NCBI RefSeq assembly: GCF_029953285.1
Contig: NZ_JASAOI010000029.1
Coordinates: 186,001-250,000, forward strand
Direction: 5' to 3'
Source of the DNA: Yinghuangia seranimata
Lineage (GTDB): Bacteria > Actinomycetota > Actinomycetes > Streptomycetales > Streptomycetaceae
DNA: 64,000 bases
The notes beneath the pieces were generated by a model. It did not search any database. It was not told the origin of the DNA and worked only from the letters and a program-made list of their open reading frames with translations. Positions 51,660-60,944 of the stretch are shown here, in pieces. Position numbers and translations under genes: made by a program. The first letter of the stretch is position 1. Each line of letters begins with the position of its first letter.

Positions 51660-52670
51660 ATGTCCGATGCGCCGGCGCTCCGGCCCTACCCGAAGATCCC
51701 GTCCAGGGCCCGTCTGGGCATGGCCGGCGTCCGCGAGTGGGTCGCCGCAGAGAAGGTGCACGGCGCGCACTTCGCCGTCGTGTGCGACGGCGCCGGGGTG
51801 CGTCCGGCGAAGCGCCGCGACGTGCTCGGCGACGGGTCGCTCGACGCGTTCTTCGGCGTCAGCCGGATCTGGCCCGAACTCGCCGTGGCGGCAGCACGGT
51901 TCGTGGAGGCGGTGCGCGCCGGGTCCTCCGGCGCGGTGCCGGTCACGTTGTACGGCGAGCTCGCGGGCGGCCGCTACCCGCACCCGGTGGTGCCGGCGGA
52001 GCCCGGTGTCGAGCCGGTGCAGACCGGCGTCTGGTACGCGCCCGGCCTGCACTGGCTGCTGTTCGACGCCGCGGTGGACGTCGGCGACGGCGTGTTGTGG
52101 CTCGCGGACCGGGCCGTGCGCGAGGCCGCGGCGACCGCCGGACTGGCCTGCGTACCGCCGCTGGGGCACGGCCGGTTGAACGCGCTGCAGGAGTTGCCGC
52201 GCACGTTCCCGACCCGGGTCCCGGCAGTGCTGGGGCTGCCCGAGCTCGAGGACAACCTCGCCGAGGGGTACGTGCTCAAGCCCGCCGGTGCCTGGTCCGA
52301 GGCCGAGTCCGGCCCGCGCCCGGCGGCCAAGGCGAAGCAGGACGCCTTCGCCGAGGACGCGCGGTACAACGGGGCACGGCCGTTCCTGCCGCCGCCGCAG
52401 GGCGCGGCAGGCGTTCCCGCGTGGCTGGTCGTCGAGGCGACCGCGCTGCTCACGCCCACCCGCGCCGCCGCGGCGGTCAGCAAGCTGGGTCCGCGGGCGG
52501 GCGTCGGCGCGGTCGCCGAGGAGATCGTCCGGGACACGGTCGAGGAACTCGTCGAGTCCGTGGGCGGGTTGGACGCGTCGGCGATCGACGCATTGGCGGG
52601 CGCCCTGCGCCCGGGGGCCAGGGCGCTCGCCGCGTTCGACGCGTCCGACCGGGGTCAGCCCAGCCGCTGA
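51660..52670 (+). CDS. Rnl2-type RNA ligase family protein (336 aa)
   Basis: Nucleotidyltransferase of the RNA ligase 2 group. Motif I is EKVHGAHF with Lys32 as the adenylation site, motif III-like YGELAGGRYPH, motif IV EGYVLKP and motif V-like KAKQDAF, in the correct order. The C-terminal 100 residues are helical, as in T4 Rnl2-type enzymes. It would seal nicks in RNA with ATP. The ATG at 51660 begins a stretch (ALRPYPKIP) that resembles family N-termini; a TTG at 51624 is also in frame. It stands alone with no repair partner visible, and its end overlaps the convergent SnoaL-like gene by 16 bp. Confidence 0.85.
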   Translation: MSDAPALRPYPKIPSRARLGMAGVREWVAAEKVHGAHFAVVCDGAGVRPAKRRDVLGDGSLDAFFGVSRIWPELAVAAARFVEAVRAGSSGAVPVTLYGELAGGRYPHPVVPAEPGVEPVQTGVWYAPGLHWLLFDAAVDVGDGVLWLADRAVREAAATAGLACVPPLGHGRLNALQELPRTFPTRVPAVLGLPELEDNLAEGYVLKPAGAWSEAESGPRPAAKAKQDAFAEDARYNGARPFLPPPQGAAGVPAWLVVEATALLTPTRAAAAVSKLGPRAGVGAVAEEIVRDTVEELVESVGGLDASAIDALAGALRPGARALAAFDASDRGQPSR

Positions 52671-53083
52671 GGGATGGGCGCCAGGGTGTAGTTGCTCCAC
52701 ACGTAGTTGTCCATCTGGTGCTGGTCGCCGGACAGGTTGTGGACCCGGTCGACCTTGCCGTCGGCGTTGAAGTGCCACACCAGCGCCCACATGGTGTCGA
52801 CCTTGCCGACGCCCTCGGTGGACCAGCCGCGGTGGATGTCGACGACGTACTCGTCGTTGGCCTCGAGGAACAACGGGTCCGCCTGGAAACCGGACTTGCC
52901 CAGCTCCGTGAAGAACGCGACGACCTCCTCGACGCCGCGCTTGGTGCCGGACAGCGGGTGGTGGCCGGGGATGGTCCACTCGATGTCGTCGGTGAGCACC
53001 GCCCGCATGCCGTCGAGGTCGTAGGTGGCGTAGGCGGCGAAGAACTTCCCGATGGCCTCGATCTTCGGGTCGGTGCTCGACAT
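52655..53083 (-). CDS. SnoaL-like / NTF2-like protein (142 aa)
   Basis: Single NTF2-fold domain. IEAIGKFFAAYATYDLDGMRAVLTDDIEWTIPG is the typical SnoaL start, with FFTELGKSGFQ and a C-terminal WALVWHFNADGKVDRVHN. Such proteins are cyclases, isomerases or ligand-binding proteins. The second of two in-frame ATGs (53083) has AAGGGA 9 nt upstream. The first (53092) abuts that site. It is divergent from a LysR gene that may regulate it. Confidence 0.85.
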   Translation of the reverse strand: MSSTDPKIEAIGKFFAAYATYDLDGMRAVLTDDIEWTIPGHHPLSGTKRGVEEVVAFFTELGKSGFQADPLFLEANDEYVVDIHRGWSTEGVGKVDTMWALVWHFNADGKVDRVHNLSGDQHQMDNYVWSNYTLAPIPQRLG

Positions 53084-53192
53084 GGCGCTCATTCCCTTGC
53101 GGTGTGCGGTCGGTTCGTGGTGTTCCCTGCGTGATCAACTTTGCTGGCGCCCCGGCCGGGACGTCCAATATCCGCTTCCATAACCTGGCGGC

Positions 53193-54086
53193 ATGGATGT
53201 CGACACCCGCCTGCTGCGCTACTTCGTCGCGGTCGCCGAGGAGGGCACATTGACCCGTGCCGCGGAGCGGCTGTTCGTGTCGCAGCCGGCGCTGACCAAG
53301 CAGATCAGGCAGCTCGAAAAGCAGCTGGGCGTCGACTTGTTCGTCCGTTCCAAGGCCGGGATGACGCTCACCGCCGCGGGCGCCGCGCTCGCGGAGGCCG
53401 CGCCCGGCGCGCTCGCCGGAGTGGAGGCGGCGCTGCGCCGGGCCCGGAAGGCCGCGAGCCGGGCGGCGCGGGTGCTGCGCGTCGGGTTCGTGGCGAGTGC
53501 GGCGAACGAGCACACGCAGGCCATCATCGCGGCGTTCGCCCGCGGCCGCCCGGGCTGGCGCGTCGACATGCGGCAGACGGACTGGTCGGACCCGACCGCG
53601 GGGCTCGCGGACGGCGCGGTGGACGCGGCCCTGCTGCGGCTCCCGTTCCCCGACCAGGAGGCGTTCCAGGTCACGGTGCTGTTCACCGAGCCGCGCTGGG
53701 TGGCGCTGCCGTCCGGCCATCCGCTGGCGGAGCGGGCCGAGATCCCGTTCGCGGAGCTGTGGGACGAGCCGTTCGTCGCACCGCCGCCTGAGGCCGGCCG
53801 CTGGCGCGACTGGTGGCTTGCGACGGACGAACGCGAAGGCCGTCCCGTCCACATCGGCGCGGTCGCGCACAACCCCGACGAGTGGCTCACCGCGATCGCG
53901 AACGGGTACGGCGTGAGCCTGACGCCGGAGGCGACGGCCCGCTTCTACCAGCGGCCGGGGGTCGCATACCGGCCGGTCGTCGGGGTGAGCCCCAGCCGGG
54001 TGGGGGTGGCGTGGTCGCGTTCGGCGGACGAGGACCCGGTGCTGTGCGACTTCGTGCGGGCGTGTGGGGGGCCGTTCGGGGCGTAG
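53193..54086 (+). CDS. LysR-family transcriptional regulator (297 aa)
   Basis: The N-terminal HTH is [47 protein letters not shown], a textbook LysR head. From residue 90 a periplasmic-binding-like effector domain follows ([21 protein letters not shown]). The gene is divergent from the SnoaL-like gene with 100 bp between them. That spacer contains the less GC-rich stretch ATTGGACGTCC, a plausible site, but no clean T-N11-A motif is assigned. Confidence 0.92.
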   Translation: MDVDTRLLRYFVAVAEEGTLTRAAERLFVSQPALTKQIRQLEKQLGVDLFVRSKAGMTLTAAGAALAEAAPGALAGVEAALRRARKAASRAARVLRVGFVASAANEHTQAIIAAFARGRPGWRVDMRQTDWSDPTAGLADGAVDAALLRLPFPDQEAFQVTVLFTEPRWVALPSGHPLAERAEIPFAELWDEPFVAPPPEAGRWRDWWLATDEREGRPVHIGAVAHNPDEWLTAIANGYGVSLTPEATARFYQRPGVAYRPVVGVSPSRVGVAWSRSADEDPVLCDFVRACGGPFGA

Positions 54087-54242
54087 GACGTCTTCGGCGC
54101 CCGATCGTTTCCGGATTGGCGCGTGAGGACCGGTCTGTGGCGCGTCAGGCCCCGGGCGAAGTGGATCTTCGGGCCTACGTTCGATCACGTCGACGTCGTC
54201 GACTCGTCGATCCCGATCCCGATCCCGCCGAAGGAAGTGCCG

Positions 54243-54734
54243 ATGTCCGGTTCCACCGCGCCTCCCTCCAAACGTCCGGCCGTCACCGTCGTCCTTGCGT
54301 CCACGGGCGCGACGGTGGCGGCTTTGCTGCTGCTCGCGGCCGTGTCGTCCGCGACGCATCTGCACTTGTTCGCACTGCCGTTCGCAGCGAGTGCGGCCAT
54401 CGTGGCTTTCGCGCCGCACGTCCCGTTCGCGCAGCCGCGCGCCATCGTGGGCGGCCATGTATCGGCGTCGCTGGTCGCGTTGCTCGTCACCTGGATCGCC
54501 GGGCCGTCGGTGTGGACGGCCGCCGTGGCGGCCGGTCTCGCGACCGCCCCGATGCTGCTCCTGCGCGCCCCGCACCCGCCCGCGACGGCCACGGCCGCGC
54601 TCATCGGCCTGTCCCACCCGCACGTGAGCTATCTGCTGAACCCCGTGCTCCCCGCTGCGCTGCTGGTGATCGCCGGAGGGTTCGTCCTGGGGCGGATCCT
54701 GCCGGACCACCGTTACCCGTCCTCGTGGTGGTGA
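54243..54734 (+). CDS. HPP-family membrane protein (163 aa)
   Basis: Four hydrophobic segments with LFALPFAASAAIVAFAPHVPFAQPRAIVGGHVSAS and LRAPHPPATATAALIGL, the HPP box that names the family. Some homologues transport nitrite in chloroplasts; the bacterial role is not established. The ATG at 54243 has GAAGGAAG upstream, and an earlier frame extension to 54123 lacks a ribosome site. A strong hairpin follows 70 bp downstream. Confidence 0.85.
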   Translation: MSGSTAPPSKRPAVTVVLASTGATVAALLLLAAVSSATHLHLFALPFAASAAIVAFAPHVPFAQPRAIVGGHVSASLVALLVTWIAGPSVWTAAVAAGLATAPMLLLRAPHPPATATAALIGLSHPHVSYLLNPVLPAALLVIAGGFVLGRILPDHRYPSSWW

Positions 54735-54803
54735 GGCACCGTTTCCTCCCCGCCCGGATCCGTGCAGGGAACCCGGGAACACTTGAGGACTGACCAGCCG
54801 GCC

Positions 54804-54833
54804 GCCGGCCCGGCCTTCGCGGGCCGGGCCGGC
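54804..54833 (+). terminator. terminator after HPP gene, 12-bp stem
   Basis: GCCGGCCCGGCC, loop TTCGCG, perfect complement. It lies between the HPP gene and the AraC-type gene, in an otherwise featureless 279-bp spacer whose remaining part presumably holds the AraC promoter. Confidence 0.75.
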
Positions 54834-55013
54834 GAGCCGCCTCGCGATCGTGATCCCCAGTGAAACGCGCGTGATGCGATGCGTCGTTGATCATGGCCGC
54901 CGGTCTTCCGAGAATGGAGTACGCGTCCAGTTCATACCGGTGTGGGAGATCCGCCGGCGGCAGAGGAACGCCCGACGGCACACGATTTCGCACACGGGGA
55001 AGGCACGAAGCGC

Positions 55014-56204
55014 ATGCATCCGCACCCTGCGCACGTCCAGCGCGGGCACGCCCACAGCGGGTCCGCCGCGGCGCCGGAGCCGTCGGGGTCCCTCGACGGC
55101 ACGGTCTCCGTACACATGGCGCGGTTCATGGTGAACACGGCTCTGACCTTGGGCATCCCCCGGGGCGAACTCGTCGGTCTGCCAGGCCTGTCGGCACTCG
55201 GGTCGGCGGACGACCGGCACCGCGTCCCGACCGCCACGGTCGACCGGATGTGGGACCTCGTCTCGGCGCTGCCCGGCCGCTGCGCGGGATCCCTGCTCGC
55301 GGGGCGTGCGCACATGGGTGAACTGCACGTGTGGGACTATCTGTTCGCCTGCGGGTCGACGTTCGTCGACGGCTGCCGGAACGCCGCCCGGCACCTCCCC
55401 GTCCTGGCGGATCCGGACGTCGGCATGGACGTCGCCCACGACGGACGGCTGCTGCGCGTCTCCTTCGTGATCCCCACCGAACGCGACTCCGCGGCTGCTT
55501 TGGAACGGTTCGCCCTCGGCATCACCCTGCGGCGCGCGCGGGAGGTCACCGGACGTCCCGTGGAGCCGGTCCGCGTCGCGTTCACCGGCAGGGCGCCCGG
55601 CGGTTCCCACCGCCATCTCGCCGAGGCGTTCGGCACAAACCTGATCGAGTTCGGCGCGCCGACCGCCACCATCACGCTGCTGGACGTCGCCGAACGCGCC
55701 GGTGCGCGGCAGCGCCTTCCGGGGCACGGCCCCCAGTCCGCCTCGCGCCGCGCTCCGGCGCCGGGCGCCGCCGCCGAGCAGCGCCAGGACGCGCTGTCCA
55801 CGATCCTGTGCAGCTACGCCGACTGGCTCACCACGGCGGCCCGCCCCGCGCCCACCTGGACCGAACGGTTCCAGGCCGCGGTCGCCGACGCCCTCGCCCG
55901 CGGTGACGCCACCCTGCGCGACGTCGCCGACCGCCTCGCCGTCAGCCCCCGCACACTCCAACGCCAGCTGCACGACCGGCACACCACGTGGCGCGACGAA
56001 CTCGACGGCGCCCGCCGCCGCCGCGCCCTGGCCCTGCTCCACGACACGGACCTGCCCCTGGAGACCGTCGCGCGCCGCCTCGCCTACCGCGACGCCCGCG
56101 CCCTCCGCCGGGCCTTCACCCGCTGGACGGGCACCACCCCGGCGGTCTACCGCAACACCTTCGGCCCCTCCCCGGCAACCGCCCCGCAGCCCGACGAGGA
56201 CTGA
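55014..56204 (+). CDS. AraC-family regulator with arabinose-binding-like domain (396 aa)
   Basis: The C-terminal double HTH is clear: VADALARGDATLRDVADRLAVSPRTLQRQL and LPLETVARRLAYRDARALRRAFTRWTGTTPAVYR. The N-terminal 200 residues resemble the ligand domain of OruR/ArgR-type AraC proteins. The ATG at 55014 has GGGGAAGG about 8-10 nt upstream. The next gene, another regulator, starts 36 bp later and is probably co-transcribed. Confidence 0.88.
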   Translation: MHPHPAHVQRGHAHSGSAAAPEPSGSLDGTVSVHMARFMVNTALTLGIPRGELVGLPGLSALGSADDRHRVPTATVDRMWDLVSALPGRCAGSLLAGRAHMGELHVWDYLFACGSTFVDGCRNAARHLPVLADPDVGMDVAHDGRLLRVSFVIPTERDSAAALERFALGITLRRAREVTGRPVEPVRVAFTGRAPGGSHRHLAEAFGTNLIEFGAPTATITLLDVAERAGARQRLPGHGPQSASRRAPAPGAAAEQRQDALSTILCSYADWLTTAARPAPTWTERFQAAVADALARGDATLRDVADRLAVSPRTLQRQLHDRHTTWRDELDGARRRRALALLHDTDLPLETVARRLAYRDARALRRAFTRWTGTTPAVYRNTFGPSPATAPQPDED

Positions 56205-56239
56205 CCGCGGCACCGAGGTGGCCGAGCAAGGAGGACACC

Positions 56240-57382
56240 ATGACGTACCTGCACACCGACGGGCCCGCACAGGTCGGCCGCCGCGGACAACCCGTGCTGG
56301 ACTCCCAACTCGCCGCCGCCGAGGCGGCTTTGAGCGACGGCGTCGTCGACCTGGTCCTGACCGGGCACCTGAGCGCCGCGTCCCGCGTCGCGCGTCTGAT
56401 GGGGCGTCCGCTCCCCCGCCACGCAAGGGTGTTCGTGCTGGACACCCGACCGCACGACCGGGACCGCGCGGTCGCGGCGGCGGTCACCGCGGCAACACGC
56501 CTGTCCACGGGCGGCTTCGCGTGGGTCGGTCGCAGCCCGGACAACGTGCGCCAGGCGCTGGCGCTCACCTCGGCCGAGGCCGACGGCTTCGCCTCCGCCG
56601 TGTGGACGGCGATGGACGGGCGCTGCCGGATCGCCGGCAGCGCGCCGCTGCCGTTGCGCGACGCCGTGCGCGGCTATGCGTACGCACTCGGCGAACTCCA
56701 AGTACCTGCCGACCAACCCGGCGCGTTGCGGTCCCAGCCGGAGACCGCCGGACCGACAGCCCTGGGCACCGGCCCGATGCTGCTCGCCGGGCCGCTCGGA
56801 CGCGCTTGGGCGAACGGGTTCCTGGCCCCGCTGCGCGCGTACTACCCGACCCGCGCTCAGGACCCCGGCGCGGCCGAACTCACCGCCACCGTACGCGCCT
56901 GGCTGGCCTGCGGCCGGGACGCCGCGGGCACGCTGTACCTGCACCGAAGCTCCCTGAGCGCGCGAGTCCGGAAGGTGGGCCGAGTGCTCGGCGTGGACCT
57001 GGACCGCACCGGCGCGCAGACCATGCTGTGCCTCGCGCTGTACCTCGACAGTCTCCCGCGCCCTCCCGTCGGCACAGCACCGACCGACGTCCCCGGGCCG
57101 GTCTCCTTGTCCGACCTCCTCGCCCAACCGCTGGCCCGCAGTTGGGCCGAGGCCGTCTTGAACGGCGTCCTGGACTCCCCCGGTTCGACGAACGCGGTCA
57201 CGCTGCGCGCCTGGCTCGACCACGACTGCCGGACGCGGCCGACCGCCGAGGCGCTCGGCCTGTCCGTCCCCGGTCTGCGCAAGCGCCTGGCGCGACTGTC
57301 GAAGCGACTCGGCGCGGACGTGTTCGGTTCCCCTGCCGACCAGCGCGAACTGTGGCTGGCAGTCAAAGTGTTCGATGGCTGA
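56240..57382 (+). CDS. PucR/CdaR-like helix-turn-helix protein (380 aa)
   Basis: Two copies of a C-terminal HTH_30-like segment seem present: LYLHRSSLSARVRKVGRVLGVDLDRTGAQTML near residue 235 and ALGLSVPGLRKRLARLSKRLGADVF near the end, both with the spacing of PucR/CdaR regulators. The N-terminal 150 residues are of unknown type. The ATG at 56240 has AAGGAGG upstream. Following AraC by 36 bp suggests a joint regulatory unit; the target is unknown. Confidence 0.75.
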   Translation: MTYLHTDGPAQVGRRGQPVLDSQLAAAEAALSDGVVDLVLTGHLSAASRVARLMGRPLPRHARVFVLDTRPHDRDRAVAAAVTAATRLSTGGFAWVGRSPDNVRQALALTSAEADGFASAVWTAMDGRCRIAGSAPLPLRDAVRGYAYALGELQVPADQPGALRSQPETAGPTALGTGPMLLAGPLGRAWANGFLAPLRAYYPTRAQDPGAAELTATVRAWLACGRDAAGTLYLHRSSLSARVRKVGRVLGVDLDRTGAQTMLCLALYLDSLPRPPVGTAPTDVPGPVSLSDLLAQPLARSWAEAVLNGVLDSPGSTNAVTLRAWLDHDCRTRPTAEALGLSVPGLRKRLARLSKRLGADVFGSPADQRELWLAVKVFDG

Positions 57383-57426
57383 TCAGGAACCCGCTTGGAT
57401 GTCGCGAGTCATGCGAGAGGAGCGAG

Positions 57427-57627
57427 ATGCCATACCGCCAACGACGCCCCACAGCAGGCACGGGAACGTGGATCATCCTCGCCACAGGCATCCTGCTGGT
57501 TCTAGCCATCGGCCTATGGGGCCTGGCCCACCCCCGCCACCTCCCAGCCGGCTGCCACCTGGTCGGCCGCATCCAACAGTGCGCCACGCCGTCCCCCTCC
57601 CCCACCGAGACGCCCTGGCCCACCTAG
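57427..57627 (+). CDS. small single-pass membrane protein (66 aa)
   Basis: Basic N-terminus (MPYRQRRP), one membrane helix (TWIILATGILLVLAIGLWGL) and a short external part with two cysteines and a Pro/Ser/Thr tail (TPSPSPTETPWPT). The ATG at 57427 has GAGAGGAG upstream, 45 bp after the regulator's stop. No family recognised. It may be co-transcribed with the two regulators. Confidence 0.65.
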   Translation: MPYRQRRPTAGTGTWIILATGILLVLAIGLWGLAHPRHLPAGCHLVGRIQQCATPSPSPTETPWPT

Positions 57628-57633
57628 CGGCGG

Positions 57634-57650
57634 ACCGAAAAGTCGGTTTT
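57634..57650 (+). terminator. small intrinsic terminator with T run
   Basis: ACCGA, loop AAAG, TCGGT followed by TTT, starting 6 bp after the small membrane protein stop. It is weak, but has the canonical stem-plus-T form that other terminators in this window lack. Confidence 0.5.
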
Positions 57651-57722
57651 GCGGGAAGGGTTCTGCGCCTAGGCTGCGCGCCCGGGCATGGTAGGTGCCC
57701 TACGCCACTCGGGGGAGGCGGC

Positions 57723-57920
57723 ATGAAGGTTGGGGACAAGGTGCGGGCCATCGCCGATATCCGTGGGTTGTTGCGGGCGTCGGTGCCCAAGGGGTCGGAC
57801 GGCGTGGTCACTCGAATCGGGTATCGAGGGATCGAGGTGACGTTCACCGTTCCCGGGGTGATGGGTGGGACGCGGACGGTTGTCATTGTGGCTCGTCTGA
57901 CGGAGATCGCGAAGTTGTAG
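57723..57920 (+). CDS. small SH3-barrel-like protein (65 aa)
   Basis: MKVGDKVRAIADIRGLLRAS, then VPKGSDGVVTRIG, ends with a strand pair. The pattern (GDKVRA, KGSDGVV) is that of small beta-barrel (SH3/KOW-like) proteins. The ATG at 57723 has GGGGAGG 5 nt upstream, so it is probably expressed. The last 38 bp overlap the 3' end of the convergent CoA-transferase gene. Function unknown. Confidence 0.75.
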   Translation: MKVGDKVRAIADIRGLLRASVPKGSDGVVTRIGYRGIEVTFTVPGVMGGTRTVVIVARLTEIAKL

Positions 57921-59100
57921 GCCGGGAAGGGGTGTTGAGGGCTTCGAGGATCGCTGCCGTGTGCTCGCCCAGGAGGGGTGGGGCGCGGCGGATCGGGGGG
58001 CGTTGGCCGTCCAGGCGTAGGGGGGACGCGACCAGGCGTACCGGGCCGGCGGGGTGGGTGACGGTTGGGGTCAGGGCGGCTGCGGATACCTGTTCTTCGG
58101 CGAAGACCTGGTCGACGGTGTTGACCGGGGCGCAGGCGATGCCGGCCTGGAGGAGGCGTTCTTCCCAGGTGCGGGTCGGGTCGGCGCGCAGGGCGTCGGC
58201 GAGGAGGAGGACGAGGGCGTCCCGGTGGGCGACGCGGGCCGGGTTGTCGGCGAAGCGGGGGTCGGCGGCGAGTTCGGGGCGGCCGATGGCGGTGCACAGG
58301 GCGGTGAACTGGCGGTCGCTGGTGGCGCCGAGGACGAGTTCGCCGTCGGCGGTCGGGATCGGGCCGTACGGGGCGACGTTGGGGTGGAGGTTGCCGAGCA
58401 GGCCCGGCACGGTGCCGCCGATGAGGTGGTTCGCCGCCTGGTTGATGAGGGCGGAGACGCCGCATTCGAAGAGGGGCACTTCGACGCGGGCGGCCGCTCC
58501 GTCGGAGGGGTGGCGTCGGCCGAGCAGTGCGGCCAGGGCGCCGATGGCCGCGTACAGGCCGGTGACCACGTCGACGACGGGCAGCCCGACCTTGGTCGGG
58601 CCGGTCTCGGGGTGGCCGGTCACCGACATGATGCCGGTGCGGGCCTGGGCCATGGCGTCGTAGCCCGGTTGGTCGCCGAGCGGGCCGGCTTCGGAGGCGC
58701 CGCGGATCGAGACCCAGACGGCGTGCGGTGAGGTGTCGCGCACCTCGTCCAGCCCGAGCGAGGCGAGTTGGCGCGGGAGGAAGTTCTCCACGACGACGTC
58801 GGCGTCCGCCGCCAACCGGCGTACGGCCTCCTGGCCTTCGGCGTCGCGCAGGTCCAGGACGAGGGCGCGCCGGTTGCGGTTGAGCGCCATGAAGTAGGCC
58901 GCGTCGTCGCCGTGGAAGGGCGGTCCCCACCGCCGTGTCTCGTCTCCCTGCGGTGACTCGACCTTGACGACGTCCGCGCCGAGGTCGCCCAGCACGGTCG
59001 CGGCCAGCGGCCCGGCGAGGATGCGGGACAGGTCGAGCACGCGCACCCCGGCGAGCGGCAGGCGCGGGTCGTGGGCTTCGGCGTCGTGCGGCCACGTCAT
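57883..59100 (-). CDS. CaiB/BaiF-type CoA transferase (405 aa)
   Basis: Family III CoA transferase: LAGVRVLDLSRILAGPLAATVLGDLGADVVKVE at the start, ALNRNRRALVLDLR, VVENFLPRQLASLGLD and the catalytic Asp in GYDAMAQARTGIMSVTG. It moves CoA between organic acids. The ATG at 59100 has no strong ribosome site nearby. It is 57 bp after the TerD-like gene stop on the same strand and may be co-transcribed with it. The 3' end overlaps a small convergent gene by 38 bp. Confidence 0.92.
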   Translation of the reverse strand: MTWPHDAEAHDPRLPLAGVRVLDLSRILAGPLAATVLGDLGADVVKVESPQGDETRRWGPPFHGDDAAYFMALNRNRRALVLDLRDAEGQEAVRRLAADADVVVENFLPRQLASLGLDEVRDTSPHAVWVSIRGASEAGPLGDQPGYDAMAQARTGIMSVTGHPETGPTKVGLPVVDVVTGLYAAIGALAALLGRRHPSDGAAARVEVPLFECGVSALINQAANHLIGGTVPGLLGNLHPNVAPYGPIPTADGELVLGATSDRQFTALCTAIGRPELAADPRFADNPARVAHRDALVLLLADALRADPTRTWEERLLQAGIACAPVNTVDQVFAEEQVSAAALTPTVTHPAGPVRLVASPLRLDGQRPPIRRAPPLLGEHTAAILEALNTPSRPTTSRSPSDEPQ

Positions 59101-59157
59101 GCGGGTGCCTTTCGTACGGGGTTGTCCGGCGCGTCCATGGCTATCACGCGGCCCGGC

Positions 59158-60468
59158 TCAGTCGAAGTCGCCGAGGTCCTTGAACTCGACCGGGCCGCGG
59201 TCCATGGCGAAGCTGCCGTCGGGGAAGAGCACCGGCCGGCTCTCGCTGTCCTTGCGGCTGTAGGCCTCGATGTGGCGGACGGCGAGGCCCTGCGGGTCGG
59301 TGAAGTCGACCAGCGCGACAACCACCCAATAGCTGTAGTCGTTGTCGTCGTGCAGCGGCGCGATGACGGTGTTCGCGCCGCCGTCGGTCACCACCGCGCG
59401 GGCGCCGTAGCTGCGGAAGCTGCCGATGCCGTTGCCGAGCGCGCTGTAGGCGCAGACGAGGACGAAGCCCTGCGCGGCGGGGCGGGTGACGCGGATCGTC
59501 TCGACGCCGGGAGTGCGGGCGTCGGCGTCCAGACGGATGTAGGGGGCGGCCCGCTCGGCGCCGGGGTTGTTCCAGTAGACCGCGCCGGTCCTCGGGTGGT
59601 GCCGCACGTCGTTGAGCACGCGGCGCGCGGACCGCGGCAGCGCGTCGCCGTCGGGGCGGCGATGGCCGATCAGCGTGCGGTCCTTGCCGTCGACCTGGTC
59701 GGCGGGGACGAAGAGCGCGTACAGGTCGAGGTCGGAGTCGGCCTGGGCGCCTGCTCCTCCGTCCCATTCCAGGGTGACGGTGACGAACGCGTCGCGGGCG
59801 TACTTGTCGAACGGGACGGCGGCGGTGGCGCCCTTGGCGAGGGAGATGGCGTTCCCGCGCGGGGCGGCCGCCTGCGCCGGCACCGCGAATGCCGGGGCGG
59901 CGGGCGGAATCGTTTCGGCGGCGGCGAGGGGCTGCGCGGGTTCGACGTCCGACTGCTCGGGCTCGACGTCCACTCCGAAGTCGACGGCCACGCCCGCGAG
60001 TCCGGACGCGTAGCCCTGCCCGACGGCGCGGACCTTCCAGCCGTCGCCGCGCCGGTACAGCTCGGCCAGCACCGCCGCAGTCTCACCGCGGTCCAGCACG
60101 GGGACCTCGAGGCCGTACCGCGTCGGGCCTGCGGTCGCTGTGGCGCGTATGCCCTGCGCCGCGGCGAACGTGGTCCCCATCGGCGCAGCGACGTCCACCG
60201 AGGCCACCACGACGACCCGCTGCACAGCCGCCGGGAGCGCAGAGGGCTCGACGTCGACGCGGGCGGACCGGTCCCCCGCGGAGAACGCGACCGCGCCGCC
60301 CTCGGCCCGCGGGTTGTTGAAGAACACCATGTCCGCGTCCCCGCGCACCTTGCCGTCCGCGCCGACGAGCAGCGCCGCCACGTCCAACTGCACGCCGTCG
60401 CCCCAGGCCAGGTCGAGGACGACCGGTCCCGGCGGCAGTTCGGCGTTCGCTCCGGGTTGCAGGTCCAC
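59158..60468 (-). CDS. TerD-family protein with two TerD domains (436 aa)
   Basis: Two TerD beta-sandwich domains. The first spans residues 1-155, including VVLDLAWGDGVQLDVAALLV, DMVFFNNPRAEGGAV and AVLAELYRRGDGWKVRAVGQGYASGLAGV. An Ala/Pro linker follows, and the second starts near 200 with VTVTLEWDG, ADSDLDLYALFV and VYWNNPGAERAAPYIRLD. TerD proteins bind Ca2+ and are linked to tellurite and stress resistance. Tandem GTG codons at 60471 and 60468 share a GGAG; 60468 gives the better spacing. Confidence 0.9.
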   Translation of the reverse strand: MDLQPGANAELPPGPVVLDLAWGDGVQLDVAALLVGADGKVRGDADMVFFNNPRAEGGAVAFSAGDRSARVDVEPSALPAAVQRVVVVASVDVAAPMGTTFAAAQGIRATATAGPTRYGLEVPVLDRGETAAVLAELYRRGDGWKVRAVGQGYASGLAGVAVDFGVDVEPEQSDVEPAQPLAAAETIPPAAPAFAVPAQAAAPRGNAISLAKGATAAVPFDKYARDAFVTVTLEWDGGAGAQADSDLDLYALFVPADQVDGKDRTLIGHRRPDGDALPRSARRVLNDVRHHPRTGAVYWNNPGAERAAPYIRLDADARTPGVETIRVTRPAAQGFVLVCAYSALGNGIGSFRSYGARAVVTDGGANTVIAPLHDDNDYSYWVVVALVDFTDPQGLAVRHIEAYSRKDSESRPVLFPDGSFAMDRGPVEFKDLGDFD

Positions 60469-60593
60469 CACGCGCTCCTCCTCGGTCGGGCCGCGGCACC
60501 GGACGGCACCACGACGTCGCAGGCTGTCATACCGGAAACCGGCTCGCGCCGGGAGCGGGAGGTCGGGCACAGTGCGTCGCGAGGAGGTGCGTG

Positions 60594-60920
60594 GTGAGCG
60601 TCGGAGACAAGCAACTGTGCCGGCTGGTACGACGGTTGCTCGACGAGCGCCCGCGCGGGCGGGAGGAGGCGGCCGAGGTCGTCTGCGACTGGCTGCGCGC
60701 GTTCAACGAGCGGGAAGTGGGGCTCGTGGTCGCGCTGCTCGCTTCGATCGCGGCCGTCGAGGACGATCCGGACGCGCGGGAGGCCCAGTTGCACGCCATG
60801 ACCGAGCTGTCCATCCGGCCCGGCTTCGACCGCGCGCAGGTCGCGCCGGTGTACGGCATCGACCGGGCCGTTCTCGGCCCCGGCGAACTCGAGTACATCG
60901 ACGGGTTCGAGGAGGAGTGA
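60594..60920 (+). CDS. hypothetical helical protein (108 aa)
   Basis: All-helical soluble protein (KQLCRLVRRLLDERPRGREEAAEVV, NEREVGLVVALLASIAAV, acidic C-terminus GFEEE). No family recognised. The tandem GTGs at 60591 and 60594 follow GAGGAGG; 60594 has the better spacing. It is divergent from the TerD gene and ends at a bidirectional terminator. Confidence 0.72.
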   Translation: MSVGDKQLCRLVRRLLDERPRGREEAAEVVCDWLRAFNEREVGLVVALLASIAAVEDDPDAREAQLHAMTELSIRPGFDRAQVAPVYGIDRAVLGPGELEYIDGFEEE

Positions 60921-60944
60921 ACGGCCCGGACGGATGAACGCCCG

